Below, in pieces: positions 1-7,576 of a DNA stretch of 37,905 bases; within the stretch, counting starts at the first letter, position 1; each line of letters starts with the position of its first letter. The notes below the pieces were generated by a model. That model searched no databases. It had not been told where the DNA came from and saw only the letters and a program-made list of their open reading frames with translations. Made by a program: the position numbers and the translations under genes. The DNA is from Halonotius pteroides (lineage in GTDB: Archaea; Halobacteriota; Halobacteria; Halobacteriales; Haloferacaceae), in NCBI RefSeq assembly GCF_003605635.1, contig NZ_QMDW01000025.1, forward strand, positions 1 to 37,905, given 5' to 3'.

Positions 1-57
1 TATGCGGTCGAACTGAACCGCCTCGTTGAGCTTGAGATGGAGGGCTCGCTCGGATGA
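1..57 (+). CDS. sufB: SufB, C-terminal end (partial)
   Basis: The first 57 bases read as the last 18 residues of a protein, ending NRLVELEMEGSLG and a TGA stop. This matches the typical C-terminus of SufB, the scaffold subunit of the SufBCD iron-sulfur cluster assembly complex. Its stop overlaps the ATG of sufD in an ATGA arrangement, so the two are probably translationally coupled. The rest of the gene lies outside the window. Identity rests on the short tail plus the sufD neighbour. Confidence 0.8.
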   Translation, partial: YAVELNRLVELEMEGSLG

Positions 58-1262
58 GTGTTCAGGTTCCAACGACACTCTCCGAGGAGACGGTCGAAGA
101 GATCTCCGCGGCACGCGACGAGCCAGACTGGCTCCTCGAACAGCGACTCGCCGCGCTTGCGGCACTCGACGAGCTTGACCTCCCGGATGTCATCCAGACA
201 CCCGGCCGTCGCTGGACTGATCTCGAATCACTGGACTTCGAGTCGCTTGTTGATCCCGACAACCAGTCGGATGCAACCGAGCGGAGCGACGTTGATGGCG
301 CGACTGTCCTCTCGTTTGCGGATGCCCTTGCGGAACACGAGGAACTCGTCAAGGAGCACTTCGGATCAACCGTCGACCCCGAACGGAACTATCTCACCGC
401 GCTGTCGGCCGCGCTGTTCACGACCGGTACTGTCGTCTACGTACCGGAGGGTGTCGACGCTGCAGACGTGACGATCCGCGCGGAGATGAACTCCCGATCG
501 CTGTTCAGCCACACCTTAGTCATCACCGAGCAGTCGGCGTCGGCGACCATCCTCGAATCGATTGAGTCTGGTGATGAGACCGACGGCGACCGCTACTTCA
601 GCAACACCGTCGAGGTCGTTGCCGGCGAGAACAGCTACGTGCAGTACGGCTCACTCCAGAACCTCGACGAGGGTACCTACCACGTAACCCGTAAACACGC
701 CGAGACTGACACCTACGCCACCGCCGACTGGATCGAGGGCAACATCGGCTCACGACTCACCCGGTCGGATGTCGAAACTACCCTCGCTGGCGAGGCCTCC
801 GAGAGCAAGATCGTTGGTGCGTTCTTCGGCCACGAGGATCAGCACCTCGATGTCAACGCTCGTGTCTGGCACGAAAACGAGAACACGACCGCCGACCTCG
901 TCACCCGTGGCGTCCTCGACGACGTTGCGCGCTCGGTGTACGAGGGTGTACAGGATGTCGGCGACAGCGCGTGGAACACAAACTCCTATCAGCGGGAGAA
1001 CACGCTCATGCTGTCCGACGAGTCCGAGGCTGACGCCTCGCCGAAGCTGATCATCAACAACCACGACACCGAGGCCAGCCACTCGGCAACCGTGGGACAG
1101 GTCGATGCGGAGGACATGCTGTATATGACCTCTCGGTCGATCGATCCGAACACGGCCCGCAACATGCTTGTTGAGGGCTTTTTCGTGCCGGTGTTCGAGG
1201 AGATCGATGTCGAGGAGTTCCGCGATGACCTCTCAGAGCTGATCATCGAACGGCTCGACTAA
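54..1262 (+). CDS. sufD: Fe-S cluster assembly protein SufD
   Basis: A 402-residue protein of the SufB/SufD family, which forms the right-handed beta-helix scaffold of the SufBC2D complex that builds Fe-S clusters in the cytoplasm. The N-terminal half (about 1-150) is the variable helical region. The C-terminal half carries the conserved core, including VKNSY-like segments (VVAGENSYVQYGSLQNL), the stretch FGHEDQHLDVNARVWHENENTTADLVTRGVL (read in pieces), and the tail DPNTARNMLVEGFF. The length fits haloarchaeal SufD. The start is the ATG overlapping the sufB stop. A GC-rich hairpin followed by a T-run lies 23 bases after the stop, so the suf operon probably ends here. Confidence 0.95.
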   Translation: MSVQVPTTLSEETVEEISAARDEPDWLLEQRLAALAALDELDLPDVIQTPGRRWTDLESLDFESLVDPDNQSDATERSDVDGATVLSFADALAEHEELVKEHFGSTVDPERNYLTALSAALFTTGTVVYVPEGVDAADVTIRAEMNSRSLFSHTLVITEQSASATILESIESGDETDGDRYFSNTVEVVAGENSYVQYGSLQNLDEGTYHVTRKHAETDTYATADWIEGNIGSRLTRSDVETTLAGEASESKIVGAFFGHEDQHLDVNARVWHENENTTADLVTRGVLDDVARSVYEGVQDVGDSAWNTNSYQRENTLMLSDESEADASPKLIINNHDTEASHSATVGQVDAEDMLYMTSRSIDPNTARNMLVEGFFVPVFEEIDVEEFRDDLSELIIERLD

Positions 1263-1284
1263 CCATCACACCCAAGATTGCTGA

Positions 1285-1307
1285 CCGCGCATCGACAGCG
1301 CGGTTTT
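1285..1307 (+). terminator. Probable terminator after sufD
   Basis: CCGCGC (1285-1290) and GCGCGG (1298-1303) form a 6-bp GC stem with a 7-base loop, followed directly by TTTT. It sits just after the sufD stop and before an independently transcribed gene. Archaeal termination depends mainly on the T-run, so the role of the stem is inferred. Confidence 0.5.
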
Positions 1308-1424
1308 GGGTAGCGTCATAACGCCCGTTTTGCGTGGCTGTTGGCGCTGAAAAAGGGAAAACGGTAAGTTTGCCCACTGGCCAGTAGTAGGTATGCGATT
1401 ATCGGCTGTACGGGGCGACAATCA

Positions 1425-1910
1425 ATGAGCTTACGACAGCGTGTCGATTCCGATCAGCAACTCGCACGACTGCTGCAGATCGGCATCGTGCTTGAGGAAG
1501 TGACCGAATCCCGTGCCAACAATCACCGTGAGTCGTTACCGGAGCCAGATGCGGCGTTGGAGTCGTTGCTGGCCGAGGCCGCCGAGCGATCCGCGGCCCG
1601 CCGTGACAGACTTACCACGCTTATCTCCGGCCTTGCAGCCGACAGCATCCCCTTCGATGAGATCAACGCGCTTGTCGATGCCAGCTATGGGCAGACAAAA
1701 CCGGATGACTTCGATGGGGTGCTTTACGACCAACTCTGCAACGAAGAAACCGGCTACAAGTTCTACGAGGATATGATCGACGCGATCGAAGCCAGCGAGA
1801 CCACATTCACCGTCGACAAAGCGCATTTGCTGTCGGTGCTTCGAGAGCTTCGAGATGCCGAACGCGACGCCGTCGAAACAATCACTACGGTTATGGAGCA
1901 ACGCGAATGA
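1425..1910 (+). CDS. Ferritin-like / rubrerythrin-related protein
   Basis: A 161-residue acidic, almost entirely alpha-helical protein. It resembles the haloarchaeal ferritin-like family encoded beside metal regulators: an N-terminal MSLRQRVDSDQQLARLLQIGIVLEEV helix, the KPDDFDGVLYDQLCNEETGYKFYEDMIDAIEAS segment around 90-125 (described in pieces), and a C-terminal helix with acidic residues. No signal peptide or membrane segment is visible. A full set of ExxH iron ligands is not obvious, so iron binding is inferred from the family and from the DtxR-type regulator starting 49 bases downstream, probably in the same transcript. Confidence 0.6.
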   Translation: MSLRQRVDSDQQLARLLQIGIVLEEVTESRANNHRESLPEPDAALESLLAEAAERSAARRDRLTTLISGLAADSIPFDEINALVDASYGQTKPDDFDGVLYDQLCNEETGYKFYEDMIDAIEASETTFTVDKAHLLSVLRELRDAERDAVETITTVMEQRE

Positions 1911-1959
1911 GTCCCAAACAACTAGTTGTGACCGCCCCCACCGAACCGGAGCCCAACCG

Positions 1960-2400
1960 ATGAATACGGCTGACCAATACCTCAAGGCGATCTACCTCAT
2001 CCAACAGGAGGACAACAGCCCCGCCGCTACGGGTCGAGTCGCCGAGATGCTTGATGTCAGCCCCGCCAGTGCAAACGAGATGATCGGCAAACTCGAAGCG
2101 CGTGGCCTTGCCGAACACGAGAAGTACAAAGGCGTCTCCCTGACCGACGATGGGATCGTCCAAGCGCGTGACGCGCTGCAGACCTACTGCATCATCGAGC
2201 GGTTCCTGATCAACGTGCTTGATGTCGAGGATTTCCGTGAAGAGGCCCGCGAACTTGAACCGGTCATCGACGGCACCGTCGCCGAGCGACTGGACACGAT
2301 TATCGACCGTCGATCCGAGTGTCCCGACTGCTTCGATCCGGAACGTGACGCCTGCGGCTGTCTTGACGTTGAACCGCTCGAAGAGGCTGCAGCCGACTGA
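1960..2400 (+). CDS. DtxR/SirR-family metal-dependent transcriptional regulator
   Basis: A 146-residue regulator. The N-terminal 65 residues form a DtxR-type winged helix (MNTADQYLKAIYLIQ, then RVAEMLDVSPASANEMIGKLEARGL as helix-turn-helix, then a wing GVSLTDDG). The middle (70-120) is the helical dimerisation and metal-binding domain. The C-terminus carries a Cys cluster, CPDCFDPERDACGC, unusual enough to suggest an additional metal or redox site. No FeoA-like SH3 domain is present, so it is a short DtxR. An upstream in-frame start exists, but it lies inside the ferritin-like gene; the ATG giving MNTADQYLKAIY fits the family. By homology it represses iron or manganese uptake genes when metal is plentiful. 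Confidence 0.88.
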   Translation: MNTADQYLKAIYLIQQEDNSPAATGRVAEMLDVSPASANEMIGKLEARGLAEHEKYKGVSLTDDGIVQARDALQTYCIIERFLINVLDVEDFREEARELEPVIDGTVAERLDTIIDRRSECPDCFDPERDACGCLDVEPLEEAAAD

Positions 2401-2469
2401 CACGCCTGTGTTGATTGCGGTATTTTGTTGTGAGCCACTGTTTTCCGTCCTGGCGCACTCGCTGTGAGT

Positions 2470-2913
2470 ATGCCAACGATCGAAGAGACCTACATCGAGA
2501 ACCGCCACCGAATCCAACCCAACCACACCAACAACTACGAGACCGCCCACGGTGGCAACGTCATGAAGTGGATGGATCAGACCGGCGCGCTGTCGGCGAT
2601 GCGGTTTGCCGGTGAACCCTGTGTGACCGCCAGCATCAATCGGATGAACTTTGAGCGGCCGATCCCGCAGGGTGATACCGCCGTCATCGAGGCCTACGTG
2701 TTCGAGCATGGGAAGACGAGCGTGAAGGTTCGACTGCGGGCCTATCGGGAACAACCCCGTACCGGCGAGCGCGAACTGACGACCGCGAGCGTCTTTGTTT
2801 TTGTTGCAATCGATGAAAACGGGACACCGGCACCGGTGCCGGAGCTTCGGATCGAATCTGATCGTGATAAGGAGTTACAGGCGGCTGCCCACGAGTGGGC
2901 CAACAACAACTAA
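2470..2913 (+). CDS. Acyl-CoA thioesterase, hotdog fold (BACH/BFIT type)
   Basis: A 147-residue single hotdog domain. Family landmarks are HTNNYETAHGGNVMKWMDQTGALSAMRF near the N-terminus (described in pieces: NYETAHGG carries the active-site region and MKWMD starts the central helix) and CVTASINRMNFERPIPQGD, which is typical of BACH-like acyl-CoA hydrolases. It should hydrolyse acyl-CoA to free acid and CoA in the cytoplasm; the chain length is not readable from sequence. A GTG two codons upstream is an alternative start. The stop codon overlaps the stop of the convergent zinc-finger gene by two bases. Confidence 0.85.
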   Translation: MPTIEETYIENRHRIQPNHTNNYETAHGGNVMKWMDQTGALSAMRFAGEPCVTASINRMNFERPIPQGDTAVIEAYVFEHGKTSVKVRLRAYREQPRTGERELTTASVFVFVAIDENGTPAPVPELRIESDRDKELQAAAHEWANNN

Positions 2914-3092
2914 TCCATGCGATCTCTGACGGTGACGGTCTCTCGGCAGTGCGGACACTCATAGACTTCACAGCTGGCTTTCTCGTGGATGACCCAGGAA
3001 CCGGTTGTTGGGGCGTGATACTCACAACCCTGACAGAACAGGACAGTCTTCCGTAACACCGCTGACTGCTCCGTGGAGGGTGTTTGTTTCAT
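2910..3092 (-). CDS. Small CxxC zinc-finger protein
   Basis: A 60-residue haloarchaeal-type protein with two CxxC knuckles: FCQGCEYH in the middle and YECPHCRETV near the C-terminus. An HEKASC segment between them could supply further ligands. This is a single treble-clef or rubredoxin-like zinc finger with no other domain. Such small zinc-finger proteins are abundant in haloarchaea and mostly uncharacterised, so no specific function is claimed. The ATG at 3092 is chosen over a TTG two codons upstream; a TATA-like box lies 24-29 bases before it. Confidence 0.7.
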   Translation of the reverse strand: MKQTPSTEQSAVLRKTVLFCQGCEYHAPTTGSWVIHEKASCEVYECPHCRETVTVRDRMD

Positions 3093-3115
3093 ACTCAACT
3101 AGACGCGTTCCACGT

Positions 3116-3121
3116 CTATAA
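3116..3121 (-). promoter_or_regulatory. TATA-like box of the zinc-finger gene
   Basis: TTATAG on the minus strand, 24-29 bases before the ATG at 3092. This is the spacing expected for a leaderless haloarchaeal transcript. Confidence 0.5.
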
Positions 3122-3244
3122 CCCTGTTTGCGATGATTGTTCAGGCGGTATTACAGGCTGAAACGCCTCCGGCGGCCGTCGTGATCGGCGGGTGGTCACC
3201 CCCTCGCTGCCGGTGATGCGACGACGCTACACAGCCGAGGTAGG

Positions 3245-3254
3245 TATAATATTT
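3245..3254 (+). promoter_or_regulatory. TATA box of the glutaredoxin-like gene
   Basis: TATAATATTT, 21-30 bases before the ATG at 3275, in otherwise GC-rich sequence. It predicts a leaderless transcript. Confidence 0.55.
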
Positions 3255-3274
3255 GAGCAGTCAAATACAGAGTG

Positions 3275-3520
3275 ATGACAGAGTTCACCCTCTACGATCG
3301 ACCAGACTGTCCGTACTCGAAACGTGTTCGTCGTGTGCTTGACGTGTTGTCCGTCGACTACGAGGAGATCATCGTTCCGGATGAGAAAGACGAGCGTGAT
3401 GAGCTTGCATCCGTCACCGGACAACGCGGTATTCCCGCCCTTGTCGACGACGAGCTACCGGACGGCTACATCGCTGACAGCGGCGAGATCTCGGCGTATC
3501 TCAAAGACCACTACAACTGA
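3275..3520 (+). CDS. Glutaredoxin-like / GST N-terminal domain protein
   Basis: An 81-residue thioredoxin-fold protein. The redox site is C12-P-Y-S15, a monothiol-type CPYS motif after the first beta strand (TLYDRPDCPYSKRVRRVL). The cis-proline loop is QRGIPALVDD, and the end AYLKDHYN is typical of glutaredoxin or GST N-terminal domains. It probably handles thiol redox chemistry with a low-molecular-weight thiol (haloarchaea use gamma-glutamylcysteine rather than glutathione) or a partner protein. A GTG just upstream is a possible alternative start. Confidence 0.82.
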   Translation: MTEFTLYDRPDCPYSKRVRRVLDVLSVDYEEIIVPDEKDERDELASVTGQRGIPALVDDELPDGYIADSGEISAYLKDHYN

Positions 3521-3720
3521 TCCTCTCGTCGCCACGAGAACTGGCCACCAACCGAGCGGAACCGGTAACCGTCCACCGTTCTAAATATCGGTATGTCGTG
3601 TTCGTTGCGAGAGCCTCCCACCGATAGCCATGTGTGGCCACGCTGCTCGGCCCCGCCGGGAGCATCGCTTCTGTCGCCGCCGGCCAGCGTCGGCGTTGGG
3701 CCGACGCAGACGGGGGCCCG

Positions 3721-5232
3721 ATGAGTCAGTCGGGACGCGATCGGGCCGTCAATGTCACCGATGGCGCGCTGCTGAAGCCGTTGGTCATCCTTTCGGTGCC
3801 GATCGTGCTCACGAACCTCCTGCAGGTCGGCTACAATCTCGCGGATACCTTCTGGGTTGGCCGCCTCGGTCAGCCGGCGGTGTCGGCGCTGTCGTTCTCG
3901 TGGGCGATTGTCTTTCTCGTGATCAGCCTCTCGCTTGGTTTTTCGGTCGCGGGGACGGTGTTGGTCGCCCAAAACAAGGGTGCGGGTAACACCGATCGTG
4001 TTGGCCATGTCGCCGGCCAGACGATCTCGCTTGTTGTCGCCGTCTCGGTTCTCTTCTCGGTAGTTGGGTACGTTTTCGCACCCACGCTTCTGGGATTGGT
4101 CGGGGCGGTGGCGGGGACAACCGAGTACGTGATGGCCGTCGACTACACCCGGACGATGTTTCTCGGCATCCCGTTTGTCTTCAGCTTCTTCGTCTTCCAA
4201 TCGCTGCTGCAGGGGTGGGGCGATACCCGCACACCGCTGTATCTGATGGCTCTCGGCGTCGGGCTCAACGTCATCGCCGACCCGTTTTTCATCCTCGGCT
4301 TTCAGGACAACGTTCTGTTTTCGTGGGTTGGGCTTGAATCGCTGGAGGCGACACTGTTTGAGCTGACCGGCTTCACCGGTTTTGGCGTCCAAGGGGCGGC
4401 TATCGCCACGATCCTCACCCGCGGGATCGGCGCGGCTATCGGGATCTGGCTGTTGCTCTCTGGGCGGGTCGGCATCGAACTCGTCCGTACTGACTTCCTC
4501 CCGGAGCGTGAGACGATCAGGAAGCTGTTTCGGATCGGCGTTCCGGCCAGCCTTGAGGTCAGCACGAAGGCTCTCAGCGTAACGATTCTCACCGCGTTGG
4601 TGGCGATCACAAGCGTCGAGGCTGTCGCCGCCTACGGCATTGGGACACGGGTCACCTCGATGGTTGTCCTGCCTGCCCTCGGCTTAGCCCGCGGCGTCGA
4701 AACGGTCGTCGGCCAGAACCTTGGGGCGAATCAGCGTGATCGCGCGGTCGAGGGGGTTCGGGCCGCTCTTGGCCTCGTTGTCGCCGCCTTTGCGGTTCTG
4801 AGTGTGGTGGTCTACGTCTTCGCTGGTGCTGTCATCGATATCTTTGTGACCGGCACCGGCTCGGTAGCGGTGATCGCTGTCGGGGCTGAGTATCTTCGGG
4901 TTGTCGGTGCCACCTACGTTTTTCTCGGCGGTTTCTACGTTATTCAGGGTGGTTTCCGTGGCAGCGGTCGCACCCGGCTGGCACTCCTGTTTGCGTTTCT
5001 CGGCTACATCGTGCTCCGGTCGCTGATCGCCTACGTCTTGGCGGTGCCGCTTGACTGGGGGGCGAGCGGGATCTGGTACGGCGAGGCTGGCTCAAATGTT
5101 CTTATGGCGGCGGCGGTTGGCGCGTACTTCCTGCGTGGCACCTGGACAAGTCGAGTTGTTGACGACGATGGGGCGGATGCGTCCGCGACAGCGTCGATGT
5201 CGCCGTCAGAATCGGTTTCTGACACCGACTGA
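3721..5232 (+). CDS. MATE-family multidrug/cation efflux transporter
   Basis: A 503-residue integral membrane protein with about 12 hydrophobic segments in two repeated halves, as in the MATE (NorM/DinF) family. The first helix region LLKPLVILSVPIVLTNLLQ followed by GYNLADTFWVGRLGQPAVSALS is the classic MATE N-terminal signature. The second half restarts around IRKLFRIGVPASLEVSTKAL. It should export cationic drugs or metabolites in exchange for Na+ or H+. The C-terminal tail is an acidic, Ser-rich cytoplasmic stretch. A GTG 29 codons upstream could extend it, but the extension is basic and unlike the family; a TATA-like TCTAAATATC near 3580 leaves both starts possible. Confidence 0.88.
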   Translation: MSQSGRDRAVNVTDGALLKPLVILSVPIVLTNLLQVGYNLADTFWVGRLGQPAVSALSFSWAIVFLVISLSLGFSVAGTVLVAQNKGAGNTDRVGHVAGQTISLVVAVSVLFSVVGYVFAPTLLGLVGAVAGTTEYVMAVDYTRTMFLGIPFVFSFFVFQSLLQGWGDTRTPLYLMALGVGLNVIADPFFILGFQDNVLFSWVGLESLEATLFELTGFTGFGVQGAAIATILTRGIGAAIGIWLLLSGRVGIELVRTDFLPERETIRKLFRIGVPASLEVSTKALSVTILTALVAITSVEAVAAYGIGTRVTSMVVLPALGLARGVETVVGQNLGANQRDRAVEGVRAALGLVVAAFAVLSVVVYVFAGAVIDIFVTGTGSVAVIAVGAEYLRVVGATYVFLGGFYVIQGGFRGSGRTRLALLFAFLGYIVLRSLIAYVLAVPLDWGASGIWYGEAGSNVLMAAAVGAYFLRGTWTSRVVDDDGADASATASMSPSESVSDTD

Positions 5233-5270
5233 AACTGTGGTCGTCGGGTAATAGAAGATTGCGATGGCGA

Positions 5271-5942
5271 TCAGTAGATCAACTCATCGTTGTTGTCGAT
5301 CATATACAGCGCGCGGGCGGCGATGTTAACCGTGTGATCGCCGACGCGCTCGAGATCTCGGATCGTCAACAGGAGCCGCGAGACATCCTCCATAAACGTC
5401 TCAATCTCCTCGTCGGCCATCTCCTCGCCTTCGATCAGCTCGCGGACGACGGTGTCGCTGGCGATCTCACACTCCGTGTCGAGTTCGTCGTCACGGTCGT
5501 TGACCGCATAACAGAGCTCCCGATCATCGTCGGCGTAGGCGGCCATTGAGTCCGCCAACATCTCTAAGGTCATTTCGCCGAGGCCCTGAATGTCGACACT
5601 CGGGAAGACATCGTTATCGGCGGCTTCAGCGTACTCCCCAAGGTTGGTCGCGAGGTCGGCGATGCGCTCGAGGTCGGTGATAATCTTAAACGAGGCGGCA
5701 ATAAACCGAAGATCGCCAGCGACGGGCTGTTGGAGGGCGATCAGATCCGTACACTGCTGTTCGAGATCTAGGTACAGTTGGTTGATCTCGTCGTCGCCCT
5801 CGATCACGGTTCTGGCGAGCGCTTCGTCGTTTGTTTCCAGTGCGGTCAGCCCCATCTCCAGTCGCTCAGCGACGGTTTCGCTCATCGCGACCACATCCTC
5901 ACGAAGTTCCGCGAGTTGTGATTGATACTCGTTGCGTGGCAT
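5271..5942 (-). CDS. phoU: PhoU phosphate-uptake regulator (copy 1)
   Basis: A 223-residue all-helical protein made of two PhoU three-helix repeats. The metal-binding E/DxxxD signatures are DLERIADLATNLGEYAEAAD in the first half and DLERVGDHTVNIAARALYMID at the C-terminal end. PhoU proteins restrain the PstSCAB transporter and pass on phosphate status. This is the last gene of the pst operon, 44 bases after a paralogous phoU. The two share MxRNxY starts and LYMIDxNDELxY ends, so they are a tandem duplication. It meets the convergent MATE gene with only 38 bases between stops. Confidence 0.95.
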   Translation of the reverse strand: MPRNEYQSQLAELREDVVAMSETVAERLEMGLTALETNDEALARTVIEGDDEINQLYLDLEQQCTDLIALQQPVAGDLRFIAASFKIITDLERIADLATNLGEYAEAADNDVFPSVDIQGLGEMTLEMLADSMAAYADDDRELCYAVNDRDDELDTECEIASDTVVRELIEGEEMADEEIETFMEDVSRLLLTIRDLERVGDHTVNIAARALYMIDNNDELIY

Positions 5943-5986
5943 ACCAGCAAGGGTGGGTGCTGACGGGAAAGGATTTTCTCTCGGTT

Positions 5987-6667
5987 TCAGTACAGCAGCT
6001 CGTCGTTGCTGTCGATCATATACAGCGTCCTGGCGGCGATGTTGACCGCGTGGTCGCCGACGCGCTCGATATCGCGGACGGTGAGCAGTGCCCGTGTTGT
6101 CCTATCGACCGTGGCCGCCAGCTCTCGCTCGTCGTGGCTGTCAGCCGTCCGTTCGGCGATAAGCTCTCGAATGAGTCGTTTGTTCGCTGTCTCACAGTCC
6201 GCATCTAACCCGGTGTCGGTTTCGGCGACCGCCCGACAGGCGTCGCTGGTCTCGGTTTCGTATGCGTTGACGGCGTTTGCGACCATCTCCGCGGCGGTCA
6301 TCCCAAGCGTTCGGATATCGATCGCGTTGTGAAGTTCGGTGGTACCATACTCCGTTCGGCCAGCGAGATTCACCGCGAGGTCGGCGATGCGTTCGAGGTC
6401 AGTGAGGATCTTGAATGAGGCGGTCACCAATCGGAGCTCGCTGGCAACGGGTTGTCGACGGGCGATCAGCGTTGTGCACTCCTGTTCAAGTGCAAGATAC
6501 CGACTGTTGATCTCGTCGTCCTGTCGGATAATCTGGTCGGCTCGCCGGGTGTCGCCGGCTGTCATCGCGTCAACGGCGTCCTCGTATCGCTCCAGTACGG
6601 TTTCGGCCAGCAGGACAACGTCGGTGCGAAGGGTGGTGAGCCGTTCGTCGTACTGGTTCCGCGACAT
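5987..6667 (-). CDS. phoU: PhoU phosphate-uptake regulator (copy 2)
   Basis: A 226-residue paralogue of the next gene with the same two-repeat PhoU architecture. Signatures are DLERIADLAVNLAG in the first repeat and DIERVGDHAVNIAARTLYMID in the second. It starts 6 bases after pstB, so it is co-transcribed and probably co-translated with the transporter. Its N-terminal half is less acidic than copy 1 (more Arg and Thr), which suggests the copies are no longer equivalent. By family it should contact PstB at the membrane and modulate Pst activity. Confidence 0.95.
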   Translation of the reverse strand: MSRNQYDERLTTLRTDVVLLAETVLERYEDAVDAMTAGDTRRADQIIRQDDEINSRYLALEQECTTLIARRQPVASELRLVTASFKILTDLERIADLAVNLAGRTEYGTTELHNAIDIRTLGMTAAEMVANAVNAYETETSDACRAVAETDTGLDADCETANKRLIRELIAERTADSHDERELAATVDRTTRALLTVRDIERVGDHAVNIAARTLYMIDSNDELLY

Positions 6668-6673
6668 CGCGGG

Positions 6674-7576
6674 TTATCCAAACTTGCCGGTGATGTAGTC
6701 CTCGACGCGTTGGCTCTCTGGGTTTTCGAAGATCTTCTCGGTGTCGTCGTACTCGATGAGCTCCCCGCCGGTGAGGAAGACCGCGGTCTGATCGGAGATG
6801 CGGGCGGCCTGCTGCATGTTGTGGGTGACGATGACGACGGTGTACTCCTTGGCGAGTTCCTCGACGAGATCCTCGATCTTCGAGGTGGCGATCGGGTCAA
6901 GCGCGGAAGCCGGCTCGTCCATCAGGATCACGTCGGGGTCGACTGCCAGACAGCGGGCGATACAGAGCCGCTGTTGTTGCCCACCCGAGAGCCCGAGAGC
7001 GTTGTCATCGAGGCGGTCGTTGACCTCATCCCACAGGGCAGCCTGTTTGAGCGCGCGCTCGACAAGCTCGGCTTCGGCCTCGGTGTCGTCGCGGCCGAAC
7101 AGCCGGGCGAGCAGCCCCTTCTCGATCTCCCCGTGTTTTCGTGGCCCATAGGAGATGTTCTCACGAATCGACTTCGGGAACGGGTTTGGTGACTGAAACA
7201 CCATCCCGATCCGCTTGCGCAACTCAACGAGGTTGGCGTCCGGATGGTAGATCTCGGTGCCGCCGACCTCGACGGAGCCCTCGACGCGGGCGGCCTTGAT
7301 CCGGTCGTTCATCCGGTTCAGACAGCGGAGGAACGTTGATTTCCCACAGCCGGAGGGGCCGATCAACGCTGTCACCGACTCCTCGGGGATATCCATCGAT
7401 ACGTCCTTCAGCGCGTGATCATCGCCGTACCACACGTTGATATCCTCCACCGAGAGCTTTGTTTCACCAGCTGCGCGGTACTCTGTCCACGCATCACGGG
7501 CTTGCTCGTCGCTTTCGCCCGCTGTCGTTGTTGTTGCTGTGCTCCCAGTGTCCGGCGTTATGTCTGTTTCACTCAT
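6674..7576 (-). CDS. pstB: Phosphate ABC transporter ATP-binding protein PstB
   Basis: A 300-residue ABC ATPase that powers phosphate import. Walker A is GPSGCGKST at 73-81, the Q-loop is [12 protein letters not shown], the signature is [13 protein letters not shown], Walker B is [13 protein letters not shown], and the H-loop is [31 protein letters not shown] is diagnostic of PstB. A variable acidic N-terminal tail (about 40 residues) precedes the ATPase domain, as is common in haloarchaea. Its start overlaps the end of pstA by 8 bases and phoU copy 2 follows after 6 bases, so translation is probably coupled across the operon. Confidence 0.98.
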   Translation of the reverse strand: MSETDITPDTGSTATTTTAGESDEQARDAWTEYRAAGETKLSVEDINVWYGDDHALKDVSMDIPEESVTALIGPSGCGKSTFLRCLNRMNDRIKAARVEGSVEVGGTEIYHPDANLVELRKRIGMVFQSPNPFPKSIRENISYGPRKHGEIEKGLLARLFGRDDTEAEAELVERALKQAALWDEVNDRLDDNALGLSGGQQQRLCIARCLAVDPDVILMDEPASALDPIATSKIEDLVEELAKEYTVVIVTHNMQQAARISDQTAVFLTGGELIEYDDTEKIFENPESQRVEDYITGKFG

